Source of the DNA: Halomonas halodenitrificans DSM 735
GTDB taxonomy: Bacteria; Pseudomonadota; Gammaproteobacteria; Pseudomonadales; Halomonadaceae
DNA: 32,406 nt
Direction: 5' to 3'
Assembly (NCBI RefSeq): GCF_000620045.1
Contig: NZ_KK211060.1
Coordinates: 1-32,406, forward strand
Below, one piece after another: positions 7,457 through 14,741 of this stretch. The stretch's first letter is position 1. Each line of letters starts with the position of its first letter. The notes below the pieces were generated by a model. That model saw only the letters and a list, made by a program, of their open reading frames with translations, did not search any database and was not told where the DNA came from. Made by a program: the position numbers and the translations under genes.

Positions 7457-8977
7457 TTATTCCACCGCGGTCTCCACCGTGGCGTCGGCTTCGCGGTCCA
7501 GCAGGTACTGGGTCAACAGGCCCACGGGGCGGCCGCTGGCTCCCTTCTGCTTGCCGGATGACCAGGCAGTGCCGGCAATATCCAGGTGTGCCCAGGGGAA
7601 GCGGTCGGCGAAACGCGACAGGAAGCAGGCCGCCGTGATGGTGCCCGCCGGGCGACCGCCGATATTGGCCAGGTCGGCGAAGTTGGAGTCGAGCTGTTCC
7701 TGGTATTCGTCCCACAGCGGCAGGTGCCAGGCGCGATCCCAGGCGGCTTCGCCGGCATCCAGCAGGTCCAGAGCCAGGTCATCGTCGTTGGATAGCAGGC
7801 CGGTGGCGTGATGACCCAGGGCAATGATGCAGGCGCCGGTCAGGGTCGCGATATCCACCACGCTGGCGGGCTCGAAGCGCTCGGCGTAGGTCAGGGCGTC
7901 GCACAGTACCAGGCGGCCCTCGGCGTCGGTGTTGAGCACCTCCACCGAGAGTCCCTTGAGGGTCTTGATGATATCGCCCGGCTTGGTGGCTCGGCCGTCC
8001 GGCATGTTCTCGGCGGCTGCCACGATGGCCACCAGGTTCACCCTGGGGCGGATGCCGAGGGTCGCCTTGAGCGTGCCGAACACGCTTGCCGCGCCGCACA
8101 TGTCGAACTTCATCTCGTCCATGGCCTCGCCGGGCTTCAGCGAGATGCCGCCGGTATCGAAGGTGATGCCCTTGCCGACCAGCACATGGGGAGCCTCGTC
8201 GGGGTCCTCCGCGCCCTGATAGCGCATGACGATCAGGCGTGAGGGCTGCTCGCTGCCCCGGCCCACGGAGAGCAGGCTGTGGGCACCCAGCGCTTCGAGG
8301 GCCGACTCGTCGAGGATATCCACCTGCAGCATGCCATCCGAGCCCTGGCCCAGCGCTTCGGCCTGTTCTGCCAGATAGCTCGGGGTGCAGACATTGCCGG
8401 GCAGGTTGCCCAGGGTGCGGGCATAGTTGATGCCCCGGCCCAGGGCCTCACCGACGCGCGCGCCTTCGGCAGTGGCCGCGACGTCGCTGTCGTCGCTGAC
8501 CAGTAGCTCGACCTTGGCGAGGCGCGCCTCGGGTGACTTGTCCGTCTTGAATTCCTCGAAGCGGTAGAGGGCGCGGTGGGCGGCCTCGGCGACCATGCGG
8601 GCCTTCCAGTCGCAGCCACGATCCGACAGCGGCACCTCGGTGAAGGCCATGGCGATCTCGTCCACCGGCAAGTTCGCCAGGGCGGTGAAGGTGGCGTCCA
8701 GCGCCTTGCGAAAGGCGGATTCCTGGCATTTCTCGCGCTTGCCCAGGCCCACCAGCAGCAGGCGGTCCGTGGAGAGACCCGGTGCGAAGGGAACCAGCTG
8801 GACGTTGCCCAGCCGGGCATCGAAGTCGCCGCGCTCGAGCAGCTGAGTTACCAGCCGCTCGCTGGCGTCGTCCAGGCGTGCGGCGGTGGGCAGCAGCGCC
8901 TCATCCTTGAATACCGGAATGACGATACAGGCGCTTTCGACCTTGGCAGGGTTGCCCGTTCTGACAGGGAATTCCAT
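7457..8977 (-). CDS. pepA: cytosol (leucyl) aminopeptidase, M17 family
   Basis: A 506-residue metallopeptidase that removes N-terminal residues from peptides; in E. coli PepA is also a DNA-binding factor in Xer recombination and carAB control. The M17 signature NTDAEGRLVL is intact, and the metal site includes KGITFDTGGISLKPG. The C-terminal catalytic domain follows an N-terminal macro-like domain. An alternative start lies six codons upstream, but MEFPVRTGNP has GGAG seven bases before it, which decides the start. It is divergent from lptF, the standard arrangement in gammaproteobacteria. Confidence 0.96.
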   Translation of the reverse strand: MEFPVRTGNPAKVESACIVIPVFKDEALLPTAARLDDASERLVTQLLERGDFDARLGNVQLVPFAPGLSTDRLLLVGLGKREKCQESAFRKALDATFTALANLPVDEIAMAFTEVPLSDRGCDWKARMVAEAAHRALYRFEEFKTDKSPEARLAKVELLVSDDSDVAATAEGARVGEALGRGINYARTLGNLPGNVCTPSYLAEQAEALGQGSDGMLQVDILDESALEALGAHSLLSVGRGSEQPSRLIVMRYQGAEDPDEAPHVLVGKGITFDTGGISLKPGEAMDEMKFDMCGAASVFGTLKATLGIRPRVNLVAIVAAAENMPDGRATKPGDIIKTLKGLSVEVLNTDAEGRLVLCDALTYAERFEPASVVDIATLTGACIIALGHHATGLLSNDDDLALDLLDAGEAAWDRAWHLPLWDEYQEQLDSNFADLANIGGRPAGTITAACFLSRFADRFPWAHLDIAGTAWSSGKQKGASGRPVGLLTQYLLDREADATVETAVE

Positions 8978-9020
8978 GGCGTCTCCACAAGACAAGCGTT
9001 GGGGTTATAGGCAATTGGGG

Positions 9021-9048
9021 TTACAAGCGTAGGGGGATTCTGGATAAT
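9021..9048 (+). promoter_or_regulatory. predicted promoter of lptF-lptG
   Basis: TTACAA (9021-9026) and GATAAT (9043-9048) are separated by 16 bases on the plus strand, about 65 bases before the lptF start and within the 136-base divergent gap with pepA. The -10 matches five of six consensus bases; the -35 is weaker. A TATAAC-like -10 for pepA can be read on the opposite strand near 9003-9008, but without a good -35. Confidence 0.45.
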
Positions 9049-9113
9049 GCCGGCACGTTGCCGTGTCGCTCCAGTGTACCCAAGGCATGGCCCCATTGCA
9101 TGGCAGACGCCGC

Positions 9114-10196
9114 ATGATCATCTTTCGTTACCTGACCCGCGAGATCCTTTTGACCATGGCCGCCGTGGCCGGTGTGCTGTTGCTGGTGATCATGGGTAGC
9201 CGCTTTATTCGCTATTTCAGCAATGCCGCCGAGGGGGAGATTCCCGCCGATATTCTCGGCACCCTGATGCTATTGCACCTGCCGGGGTTCCTGGAGCTTA
9301 TCCTGCCCCTGGCATTCTTCCTGGGTATTCTGCTCGCCTATGGCCAGCTCTATCTCAACAGCGAGATCACCGTGCTGGTGGCCTGTGGTACCAGTCCCAA
9401 CAAGCTGCTCCAGGTGAGTCTGGTGCCGGCGGTTCTGGTGGCCGTGCTGGTAGGACTGTGCAGCCTGTGGCTCACGCCGGCGGGGGCGTTCGAGACGGAA
9501 ACGCTGCTCGAGGATCAGCGAAGCCGAGTCGATTTCTCGACCCTGGGGCCCGGACGCTTCCAGGACTTCGGCAGCGGACGCACCGCCTATATCGAGGGCT
9601 TCAGCGAGGATGGCAGCGAAATGCGCGGTGTCTTTATCAGCGAGCGGCAGCGACGCAGCGACGGCACCCCGGAAAATGCGGTGACCCGCGCCGTGGGCGG
9701 CCACCAGGTGGTGGATGATGATACCGATAGCCGCTTCCTGGTGCTGAGTGACGGCGAGCGTTACAGCGTCGAGTCGGGGCGTCACCAGGCCGAGCGCCTC
9801 GAGTTCGAGACCTATGCGGTACGCCTGTCACGGGCCGAGTCACTGCGCGAGCTCGACTCGCCGGAGCTTACCCCCACGGGGGAGCTGTTGGGCGAGGCGT
9901 CGCCCGAGGCCTACGCCCAGCTGCAGTGGCGGCTGAGCATGCCGTTGATGGTGTTTATCCTGACCCTGCTGGCGATGCCTCTTTCGCGGGTCAATCCGCG
10001 CCAGGGCCGCTTCGCCAAGTTGCTGCCGGCAATCTTCTTGCATGTGGCCTACCTGAGTCTGCTGCTGGCGGCACTGGATGCCATCGGTCGCGGTAACTTG
10101 CCGGCCGCAGTGGGCATGTGGCCGATCCATGGCGCCTTTCTGGCGCTGGGTCTGTTGATGATGATACGCGCCCAACGCAAGGGGATGAGCGGATGA
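9114..10196 (+). CDS. lptF: LPS export system permease LptF
   Basis: A 360-residue inner-membrane protein of the LptF/LptG family, which with LptB2 extracts lipopolysaccharide from the inner membrane. It has the family's six-helix layout: three helices at the N-terminus (from IIFRYLTREILLTM), a large periplasmic beta-jellyroll from about residue 125 to 270, and three helices at the C-terminus (from WRLSMPLMVFILTLLAMPLS). E. coli LptF is 366 residues. The ATG at 9114 fits the family start; the upstream in-frame ATGs add a short non-family extension. It overlaps lptG by four bases (ATGA). Confidence 0.95.
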   Translation: MIIFRYLTREILLTMAAVAGVLLLVIMGSRFIRYFSNAAEGEIPADILGTLMLLHLPGFLELILPLAFFLGILLAYGQLYLNSEITVLVACGTSPNKLLQVSLVPAVLVAVLVGLCSLWLTPAGAFETETLLEDQRSRVDFSTLGPGRFQDFGSGRTAYIEGFSEDGSEMRGVFISERQRRSDGTPENAVTRAVGGHQVVDDDTDSRFLVLSDGERYSVESGRHQAERLEFETYAVRLSRAESLRELDSPELTPTGELLGEASPEAYAQLQWRLSMPLMVFILTLLAMPLSRVNPRQGRFAKLLPAIFLHVAYLSLLLAALDAIGRGNLPAAVGMWPIHGAFLALGLLMMIRAQRKGMSG

Positions 10197-11257
10197 TTGC
10201 CGATCGCTTCGACCGTTATCTGGCGCGCAATGTGCTGGGCGCCATCATCGTCGTCCAGGTAGTATTGCTGGGGCTGGATCTGGTGATCACCTACATCAAT
10301 GATCTTGGCGATGTGGAGGGCGACTACGGCGCCTTCCAGGTCCTTCTCTACCTGGGGATGCGGCTGCCCTGGCGGCTCTATCAGTATGCGCCGGTAGCGG
10401 TGCTGATCGGGGCCTTGATCGGCCTGGGGGGCATGGCCTCGAGCAATGAGCTCACCGTGATGCGCGCCGCGGGCCGCTCCCTGGCGAGAATTCTCTGGGG
10501 TGCCATGAAGCCGATCATCCTGGTGGTGATCGTGGTGCTGGTGGTCGCCGAATACGTCTCACCGCGCACCGAGCAGTTTGCCAGCGCCTGGCGCGTCGAG
10601 AAGATCCAGGGATCCGGCGCCCTGGTGACCCAGAGGGGGGGCTGGCAGCGGGAGGGCGACAGCTTCTATCGCTTCGGTGCCATCCGTGCCGATGACACCG
10701 TGCTCGACCTCTCGCGCTACCGCTTCGAAGGCCAGCGTCTGGTGGAGGCTCTGAGCGCCGCGCGGGCGGTGTGGCAGGAGGGGCACTGGGTGCTGGAAGA
10801 GGTGGCGCTGACGCGCTTCACCGACCAGGGAACCGAGGCCAGCCATCTCGATACCCGGGAGTGGGATACCCAGCTGACCCCGGCGCAGCTCTCGCGCCTG
10901 TTGCGCGACGTCGAGAGCCAGTCGCCGAGCGAGCTATGGGCCTATGCCCGCTATCTGCGGGACCAGGACCAGCAGGCCACCCAGCCGCTGCTCTATTTCT
11001 GGCAGAAGATGCTATTGCCGTTGACCATGGGCTCGCTGGTGCTGGTGGCCGCCTCCTTCGTCTTCGGCCCGCTGCGCACCGTGGCCGCCGGTACGCGCGT
11101 GTTCTACGGCGTGATCACCGGGCTCGCGTTCAAGTACCTGCAGGACCTGCTGGCGCCGGCCTCCACGGTGTTCGGCTTCTCGCCGGCCTGGGCAGTGCTG
11201 GCGCCGACCCTTATCTGTGCCGCGGTGGGGATCCTCCTGCTGCGCCGCAACGGCTGA
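10193..11257 (+). CDS. lptG: LPS export system permease LptG
   Basis: A 354-residue partner of LptF in the LptB2FG transporter. It starts MIADRFDRYLARNVLGAIIVVQ, matching the LptG N-terminus; E. coli LptG has 360 residues. It shows the same three-helix, periplasmic jellyroll, three-helix plan, with the coupling region MASSNELTVMRAAGRSLARI that contacts the LptB ATPase. The start overlaps the lptF stop, and GGGGATGAGCGG upstream supplies a weak ribosome binding site, so translation is probably coupled. An RDD-family gene follows 15 bases later. Confidence 0.95.
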   Translation: MIADRFDRYLARNVLGAIIVVQVVLLGLDLVITYINDLGDVEGDYGAFQVLLYLGMRLPWRLYQYAPVAVLIGALIGLGGMASSNELTVMRAAGRSLARILWGAMKPIILVVIVVLVVAEYVSPRTEQFASAWRVEKIQGSGALVTQRGGWQREGDSFYRFGAIRADDTVLDLSRYRFEGQRLVEALSAARAVWQEGHWVLEEVALTRFTDQGTEASHLDTREWDTQLTPAQLSRLLRDVESQSPSELWAYARYLRDQDQQATQPLLYFWQKMLLPLTMGSLVLVAASFVFGPLRTVAAGTRVFYGVITGLAFKYLQDLLAPASTVFGFSPAWAVLAPTLICAAVGILLLRRNG

Positions 11258-11272
11258 GACCAGGAGAGCACC

Positions 11273-11749
11273 ATGCCCCGCCGCTTACCCCACCTCGACG
11301 ATGTCTGGCCCGCCGGCCTCGGCCGCCGGCTGGGTGCCATGCTCTACGATGCCTTCCTGGTCATCGCCATCTGGCTACTGGTCGCCGGCCTGCACCTTCT
11401 GGTGGTACGCCACCTGGTCGGCCTGCCCGCCGAGCAGGTCGGGACGAGTGCCGCTCAGGTCGCTTCCCTGCGGCTGATCATGCTGGCGTCGGCCTTCGCC
11501 TTCTTTGCCTTCTTCTGGTGCCGTGGCGGCATGACCCTGGGCATGCAGGCCTGGCGGTTGCGGGTACAGACCCGGGATGGCGGCACCATTTCACTGCACC
11601 AGGCCATGGTGCGCTATCTGGTGGCCTGGCTCTCCGTTGCCGCCCTGGGGTTGGGCTATCTGTGGGTGCTGTTCGATGCCGAGCGTCGCAGCTGGCCGGA
11701 TATTGCCTCGGGGACCCGGGTGGTGGTGCTCCCCAAGGCGGCCAGATAG
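11273..11749 (+). CDS. RDD-family membrane protein
   Basis: A 158-residue membrane protein with three or four hydrophobic segments. The family's charged N-terminal motif appears as GLGRRLGAMLYDAFLVIA, and a second conserved stretch is CRGGMTLGMQAWRLRVQT. RDD proteins are widespread and mostly uncharacterised; a few have been linked to ion transport in halophiles. An AGGAGAG site lies before the ATG. Lying 15 bases after lptG, it is probably co-transcribed with the LPS export genes, and an RDD gene here is common in related bacteria. Confidence 0.88.
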   Translation: MPRRLPHLDDVWPAGLGRRLGAMLYDAFLVIAIWLLVAGLHLLVVRHLVGLPAEQVGTSAAQVASLRLIMLASAFAFFAFFWCRGGMTLGMQAWRLRVQTRDGGTISLHQAMVRYLVAWLSVAALGLGYLWVLFDAERRSWPDIASGTRVVVLPKAAR

Positions 11750-11788
11750 CCAGGAATCGAGCGAGATCAAAAATCGGCCTGTTTGCGG

Positions 11789-11821
11789 TTGCAATACCTT
11801 ATGCGAATCATTTACATTTAT
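11789..11821 (+). promoter_or_regulatory. predicted promoter with Fur-like operator for bfd
   Basis: An AT-rich stretch unlike its surroundings carries TTGCAA (from 11790) and TACATT (from 11814) about 18 bases apart as possible -35 and -10. The overlapping sequence GCGAATCATTTACATTTATC (11803-11821 and next base) resembles the Fur box pattern of AAT/ATT units. Repression by iron-loaded Fur is the usual control of bfd in Pseudomonas and E. coli. No binding evidence is available here. Confidence 0.5.
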
Positions 11822-11847
11822 CTTGCTGATCAACGCGAGGTGTTCGC

Positions 11848-12054
11848 ATGTACGTCTGCATCTGCAAGGGAGTTTCCGACCACCGTATCCGTCAGGCGGT
11901 GGAAGAGGGCGCGCGTAGCTGGCGCGAGGTCCAGGCCGAGACCGGCTGTGGCACCCAATGCGGCAAGTGTGCCTGTGTCGGCAAGAGTCTGACCCGGGAG
12001 GCAGTGAAGGACGCATTGCTGCACTCCGCTACGGATCTGGCCTATGCTGTCTAG
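11848..12054 (+). CDS. bfd: bacterioferritin-associated ferredoxin
   Basis: A 68-residue [2Fe-2S] protein that passes electrons to bacterioferritin so that stored ferric iron can be released. The four cluster ligands stand in the expected CxC and CxxC pattern: C4 and C6 in MYVCICKG, and C38 and C41 in GCGTQCGKCAC. E. coli Bfd is 64 residues. It is immediately upstream of bfr, its partner, with a Fur-like site in front. The last codons lie in the first unit of a 14-base tandem repeat that runs into the intergenic space. Confidence 0.95.
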   Translation: MYVCICKGVSDHRIRQAVEEGARSWREVQAETGCGTQCGKCACVGKSLTREAVKDALLHSATDLAYAV

Positions 12055-12099
12055 TGCATGCTGTCTAGTGCATGCCGTCCAGCGCAGGCCATGTAGTGC
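12044..12099. repeat. 14-base tandem repeat between bfd and bfr
   Basis: ATGCTGTCTAGTGC occurs twice exactly (12044-12057, 12058-12071), then as a diverged third unit (12072-12085) and a weakly matching fourth (12086-12099). The array begins inside the last bfd codons and supplies its stop codon. It looks like slippage duplication; length variation between strains is likely. Confidence 0.75.
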
Positions 12100-12111
12100 T
12101 ATCTGCAGATA
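12100..12111. promoter_or_regulatory. 12-base perfect palindrome upstream of bfr
   Basis: TATCTGCAGATA is a perfect palindrome in the AT-rich region 80 bases before the bfr start. It could be an operator or overlap a bfr promoter. No -35/-10 pair with good spacing is certain, and no known regulator consensus fits closely. Confidence 0.35.
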
Positions 12112-12191
12112 TTCTTCTTTGCTGAATTTGGCAATCGTCTCCTCGGCGTGCCAAGCTTCGGGATGACTTCCCACGACCGAGAGGCAGATTC

Positions 12192-12674
12192 ATGAAAGGC
12201 GACAGCAAGGTTATCGAACACCTCAACCGTGCACTGGGCAATGAGCTGGTGGCCATCAACCAGTACTTCCTGCATGCCAAGATGTACAAGGACTGGGGCC
12301 TGCAGAAGCTGGCCAAGTGGGAGTATGACGAGTCCATCGAGGAGATGGTCCATGCCGACAAGCTGATCGAACGCATCCTCTTCCTCGAGGGCATTCCCAA
12401 CCTTCAGGACCTGGGCAAGCTGCATATCGGCGAAAACGTGCGCGAAATGCTCGAGTGTGACCTCAAGATCGAGCACGAGGGGCGCAACGACTATATTGCC
12501 GCCATCGAATACAGCGAGCAGGTCAAGGACTATGTGACTCGTGACCTGTTCCGCGATCTGCTGGCGGACGAGGAAGGTCATATCGACCACCTCGAGACCG
12601 AGCTGGGGCTGATCGACAAGGTAGGCCTCGAGAATTATATGCTCAAGCAGATGCAGGAAGCCGGCGACGAATAA
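12192..12674 (+). CDS. bfr: bacterioferritin
   Basis: A 160-residue haem-containing ferritin that oxidises and stores iron in a 24-subunit shell. The ferroxidase ligands are all present: E18, E51, H54, E94, E127 and H130. M52 supplies the axial haem ligand at the subunit interface. The start [15 protein letters not shown] is the family norm, with a GAGAGGCAG site upstream. It is preceded by bfd and followed by a strong hairpin, so bfd and bfr form a two-gene iron unit. All key residues are intact, which indicates a catalytic bacterioferritin rather than an inactive paralogue. Confidence 0.97.
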   Translation: MKGDSKVIEHLNRALGNELVAINQYFLHAKMYKDWGLQKLAKWEYDESIEEMVHADKLIERILFLEGIPNLQDLGKLHIGENVREMLECDLKIEHEGRNDYIAAIEYSEQVKDYVTRDLFRDLLADEEGHIDHLETELGLIDKVGLENYMLKQMQEAGDE

Positions 12675-12707
12675 GCGTCTCTTCCCATCGGCTTCTCACT
12701 CCTCGCC

Positions 12708-12736
12708 AGCACCGGCGCCCTTGTGGCGCCGGTGCT
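12708..12736 (+). terminator. terminator-like hairpin after bfr
   Basis: AGCACCGGCGCC (12708-12719) pairs perfectly over 12 bases with GGCGCCGGTGCT (12725-12736), with a five-base loop, 33 bases after the bfr stop. The following bases are CGTTTCAG, so the T-run is short. It lies between convergent bfr and the DUF1653 gene and could serve both. Confidence 0.65.
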
Positions 12737-12772
12737 CGTTTCAGCCCCCACAAGCCGACAAACGGACTCGCT

Positions 12773-12997
12773 TCAGAAGGCCTTCTCCAGGCCGAAGCGC
12801 GGCACCGGCTCACCTTGCACCTCCACCAGCTCGTTGAACATCGCCAGCGGCCGCACCCAGAGGCCGTAGTCCCCGTAGAGCGCGCGATAGACCACCAGGG
12901 GCTCCTCGCTTTCGCTGTGATGGGCCAGGCCGAGCACCTCGTAGCGACTGCCCTTGTAGTGATAGTAGATGCCGGGCACCGGTGGCGTATGGGACAT
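12773..12997 (-). CDS. DUF1653 domain protein
   Basis: A 74-residue protein that is essentially one DUF1653 domain, from PGIYYHYKGSRYEVLGLA through VVYRALYGDYGLWVRPLAMF to the C-terminus. The family is widespread in bacteria and has no established function. An AGGAGAG site seven bases before the ATG supports the start. It lies 66 bases downstream of tcdA on the same strand and may be the last gene of that transcript. Confidence 0.88.
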   Translation of the reverse strand: MSHTPPVPGIYYHYKGSRYEVLGLAHHSESEEPLVVYRALYGDYGLWVRPLAMFNELVEVQGEPVPRFGLEKAF

Positions 12998-13063
12998 GTC
13001 ACTCTCCTGAAATAACGTGATGACGCTGATGAGGGCCGAATCGGCGGACCGCTGGTGAACGCC

Positions 13064-13924
13064 TCAAGGCCCCGTCGAGTGGCGAGCGGCCTGCCTGGCC
13101 AGCCGTGACAGGGTCCGGGAGGCGGCCACGAAGCCGAAGCCGCCGGTAACGAAGGTGGCGGCGCCGAAGCCGGAGGCGCAATCGAGCCGGGTGGCCTCAC
13201 CGTTGCCGGGCTTCTGGAAGCAGACCTCGCCGTCGCTGCTTGGATAGACCAGTTGTTCGTCGGAATAAACGCATTCCACCGAGAAGCGCCGCCGGGGGTT
13301 GCGCGAGAAGCCGAAGTCACGGCGTAGCCGCGAGCGCACCTTGGCCAGCAGGGGGTCGTGTTCGGTACGCGTCAGGTCGGCGACCTGGATGCGCGTGGGG
13401 TCGGTCTGGCCCCCGGCGGCACCGGTCACGGTGATCGGCAGCTTGCGTCGACGACACCAGGCGATCAGGGCGGCCTTGGCGACCACGCTGTCGATGGCGT
13501 CGATCACATGGTCGGCGTCCTCGGGGATGCGCTCGGCCAGGTTGGTGGGTGTGACGAAGGCGGTATCGGCCATCACCTCGATGCCCGGCTGGATCGCCCG
13601 GCAGCGCTCGGCGAGCACCTCGACCTTGGGCCGGCCCACGGTACCGTCCAGGGCATGGAGCTGGCGGTTGACGTTGGAGACGCAGACATCATCGAGGTCG
13701 ATCAGGGTCAGCCTGCCGATGCCCGAGCGCGCCAGGGACTCGACGGCCCAGCTGCCCACGCCACCCACTCCGACGACCACCACATGGGCCGTGCGGAAGC
13801 GGGCGAAGGCGCGAGCGCCGTAGAGTCGGCGGATGCCGCCGAAGCGCAGGGCGTGATCGTCGTCGGTGAGGCCGGCGGGTGAGGCGGTGATAGAGTCGCT
13901 CATGGTCTTACTCATGGTCTTCAT
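13064..13924 (-). CDS. tcdA: tRNA threonylcarbamoyladenosine dehydratase (t6A37 cyclase)
   Basis: A 286-residue E1-like enzyme (also called CsdL) that uses ATP to cyclise t6A to ct6A at tRNA position 37. The nucleotide-binding loop is VVVVGVGGVGSWAVESLARS, followed by LIDLDDVCVSNVNRQ, the usual adenylation-site motif. The N-terminal RLYGARAFARF block is typical. Three in-frame ATGs occur at 13924, 13915 and 13903; the first overlaps the truC stop as ATGA and is preferred. TsaC, needed to make the t6A substrate, is also encoded in this window (29805-30362), but far away. Confidence 0.92.
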   Translation of the reverse strand: MKTMSKTMSDSITASPAGLTDDDHALRFGGIRRLYGARAFARFRTAHVVVVGVGGVGSWAVESLARSGIGRLTLIDLDDVCVSNVNRQLHALDGTVGRPKVEVLAERCRAIQPGIEVMADTAFVTPTNLAERIPEDADHVIDAIDSVVAKAALIAWCRRRKLPITVTGAAGGQTDPTRIQVADLTRTEHDPLLAKVRSRLRRDFGFSRNPRRRFSVECVYSDEQLVYPSSDGEVCFQKPGNGEATRLDCASGFGAATFVTGGFGFVAASRTLSRLARQAARHSTGP

Positions 13925-14727
13925 AGCGCCGTGAGTGGGGCGGTGGGTGGAGCCTCGAAAGCGGGCCAGGCTGCCTGGTCGGGCGACAGCGATCCTACGC
14001 CGTCCTTCGGCAGATGGCCGGCCCAGCCGAAGCGTTCGAACAACGCACTCATGACGCCGTCCGGGGCGCACTCGATGCGCAGCCGCTGGTCCGTGGCCGG
14101 ATGGTCGAAGGCCAGCCCCACCGCGGCCAGGAGCAGGCGCGGCGCCTCCAGGTGCTCCGCGAAGAAGCGATTATGGTTGCCCTTGCCATGCCTGGCGTCG
14201 CCGATGATCGGATAGCCGCGTCGCGAGAGGTGGCGGCGGATCTGGTGGCGGCGGCCGGTCAGCGGAAACGCCTCCATCAACGAATAGCGGCTTTGCGGGT
14301 AACGGTCCACGCACACCGGCAGTTCGACGCTGTCCAGGCGACGGATCTCGGTGACCGCCTCCTGGGCCGGCATCTCCGCCTTGGGACGGCGGCCATCTTC
14401 CTCGCGTAGCGCATAGTCGAGCCGCTCGGCCTCGGGGCCGATGCCCCGCACCACCGCCAGGTAGCGCTTGGCCACCTCGCGTTCGGCGAAGGCCCTGCCC
14501 AGGTGAGTGGCGATCTCGGGCGACAGGGCGAATACCATGGCCCCCGAGGTGGGGCGGTCGAGACGATGTGCGGGATAGACCCGCTGCCCCAGCTGGTCAC
14601 GCAGGCGCTGCAGCAGGAACTCGCGCTCGCCGCGGGCCATGGCGGAGCGATGCACCAGCAGCCCCGCGGGCTTGTGCACGACCACCAGGTGGTCATCGCG
14701 ATAGAGTATGCGCAGCTCGTCTGCCAT
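13921..14727 (-). CDS. truC: tRNA pseudouridine(65) synthase
   Basis: A 268-residue RluA-type pseudouridine synthase. The catalytic motif HRLDRPTSGAM carries the essential aspartate, and the N-terminus LYRDDHLVVVHKPAGLLVHR and later TGRRHQIRRHL are standard family blocks. The wording of these motifs (LLVHRS, DQLGQRVYPAHRLDRPTSG) matches TruC, which modifies U65 in tRNA-Ile and tRNA-Asp, better than RluA, RluC or RluD. E. coli TruC is 260 residues. It starts 14 bases after the upstream transporter gene and overlaps tcdA by four bases. Confidence 0.85.
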   Translation of the reverse strand: MADELRILYRDDHLVVVHKPAGLLVHRSAMARGEREFLLQRLRDQLGQRVYPAHRLDRPTSGAMVFALSPEIATHLGRAFAEREVAKRYLAVVRGIGPEAERLDYALREEDGRRPKAEMPAQEAVTEIRRLDSVELPVCVDRYPQSRYSLMEAFPLTGRRHQIRRHLSRRGYPIIGDARHGKGNHNRFFAEHLEAPRLLLAAVGLAFDHPATDQRLRIECAPDGVMSALFERFGWAGHLPKDGVGSLSPDQAAWPAFEAPPTAPLTAL

Positions 14728-14741
14728 GGCTCGGGCCCGAT

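Noticed and set aside
10771..11829. A 352-codon plus-strand ORF overlapping lptG and the RDD gene
   Set aside because: It is out of frame with both genes and composed mostly of A, G, P and R, a shadow pattern.
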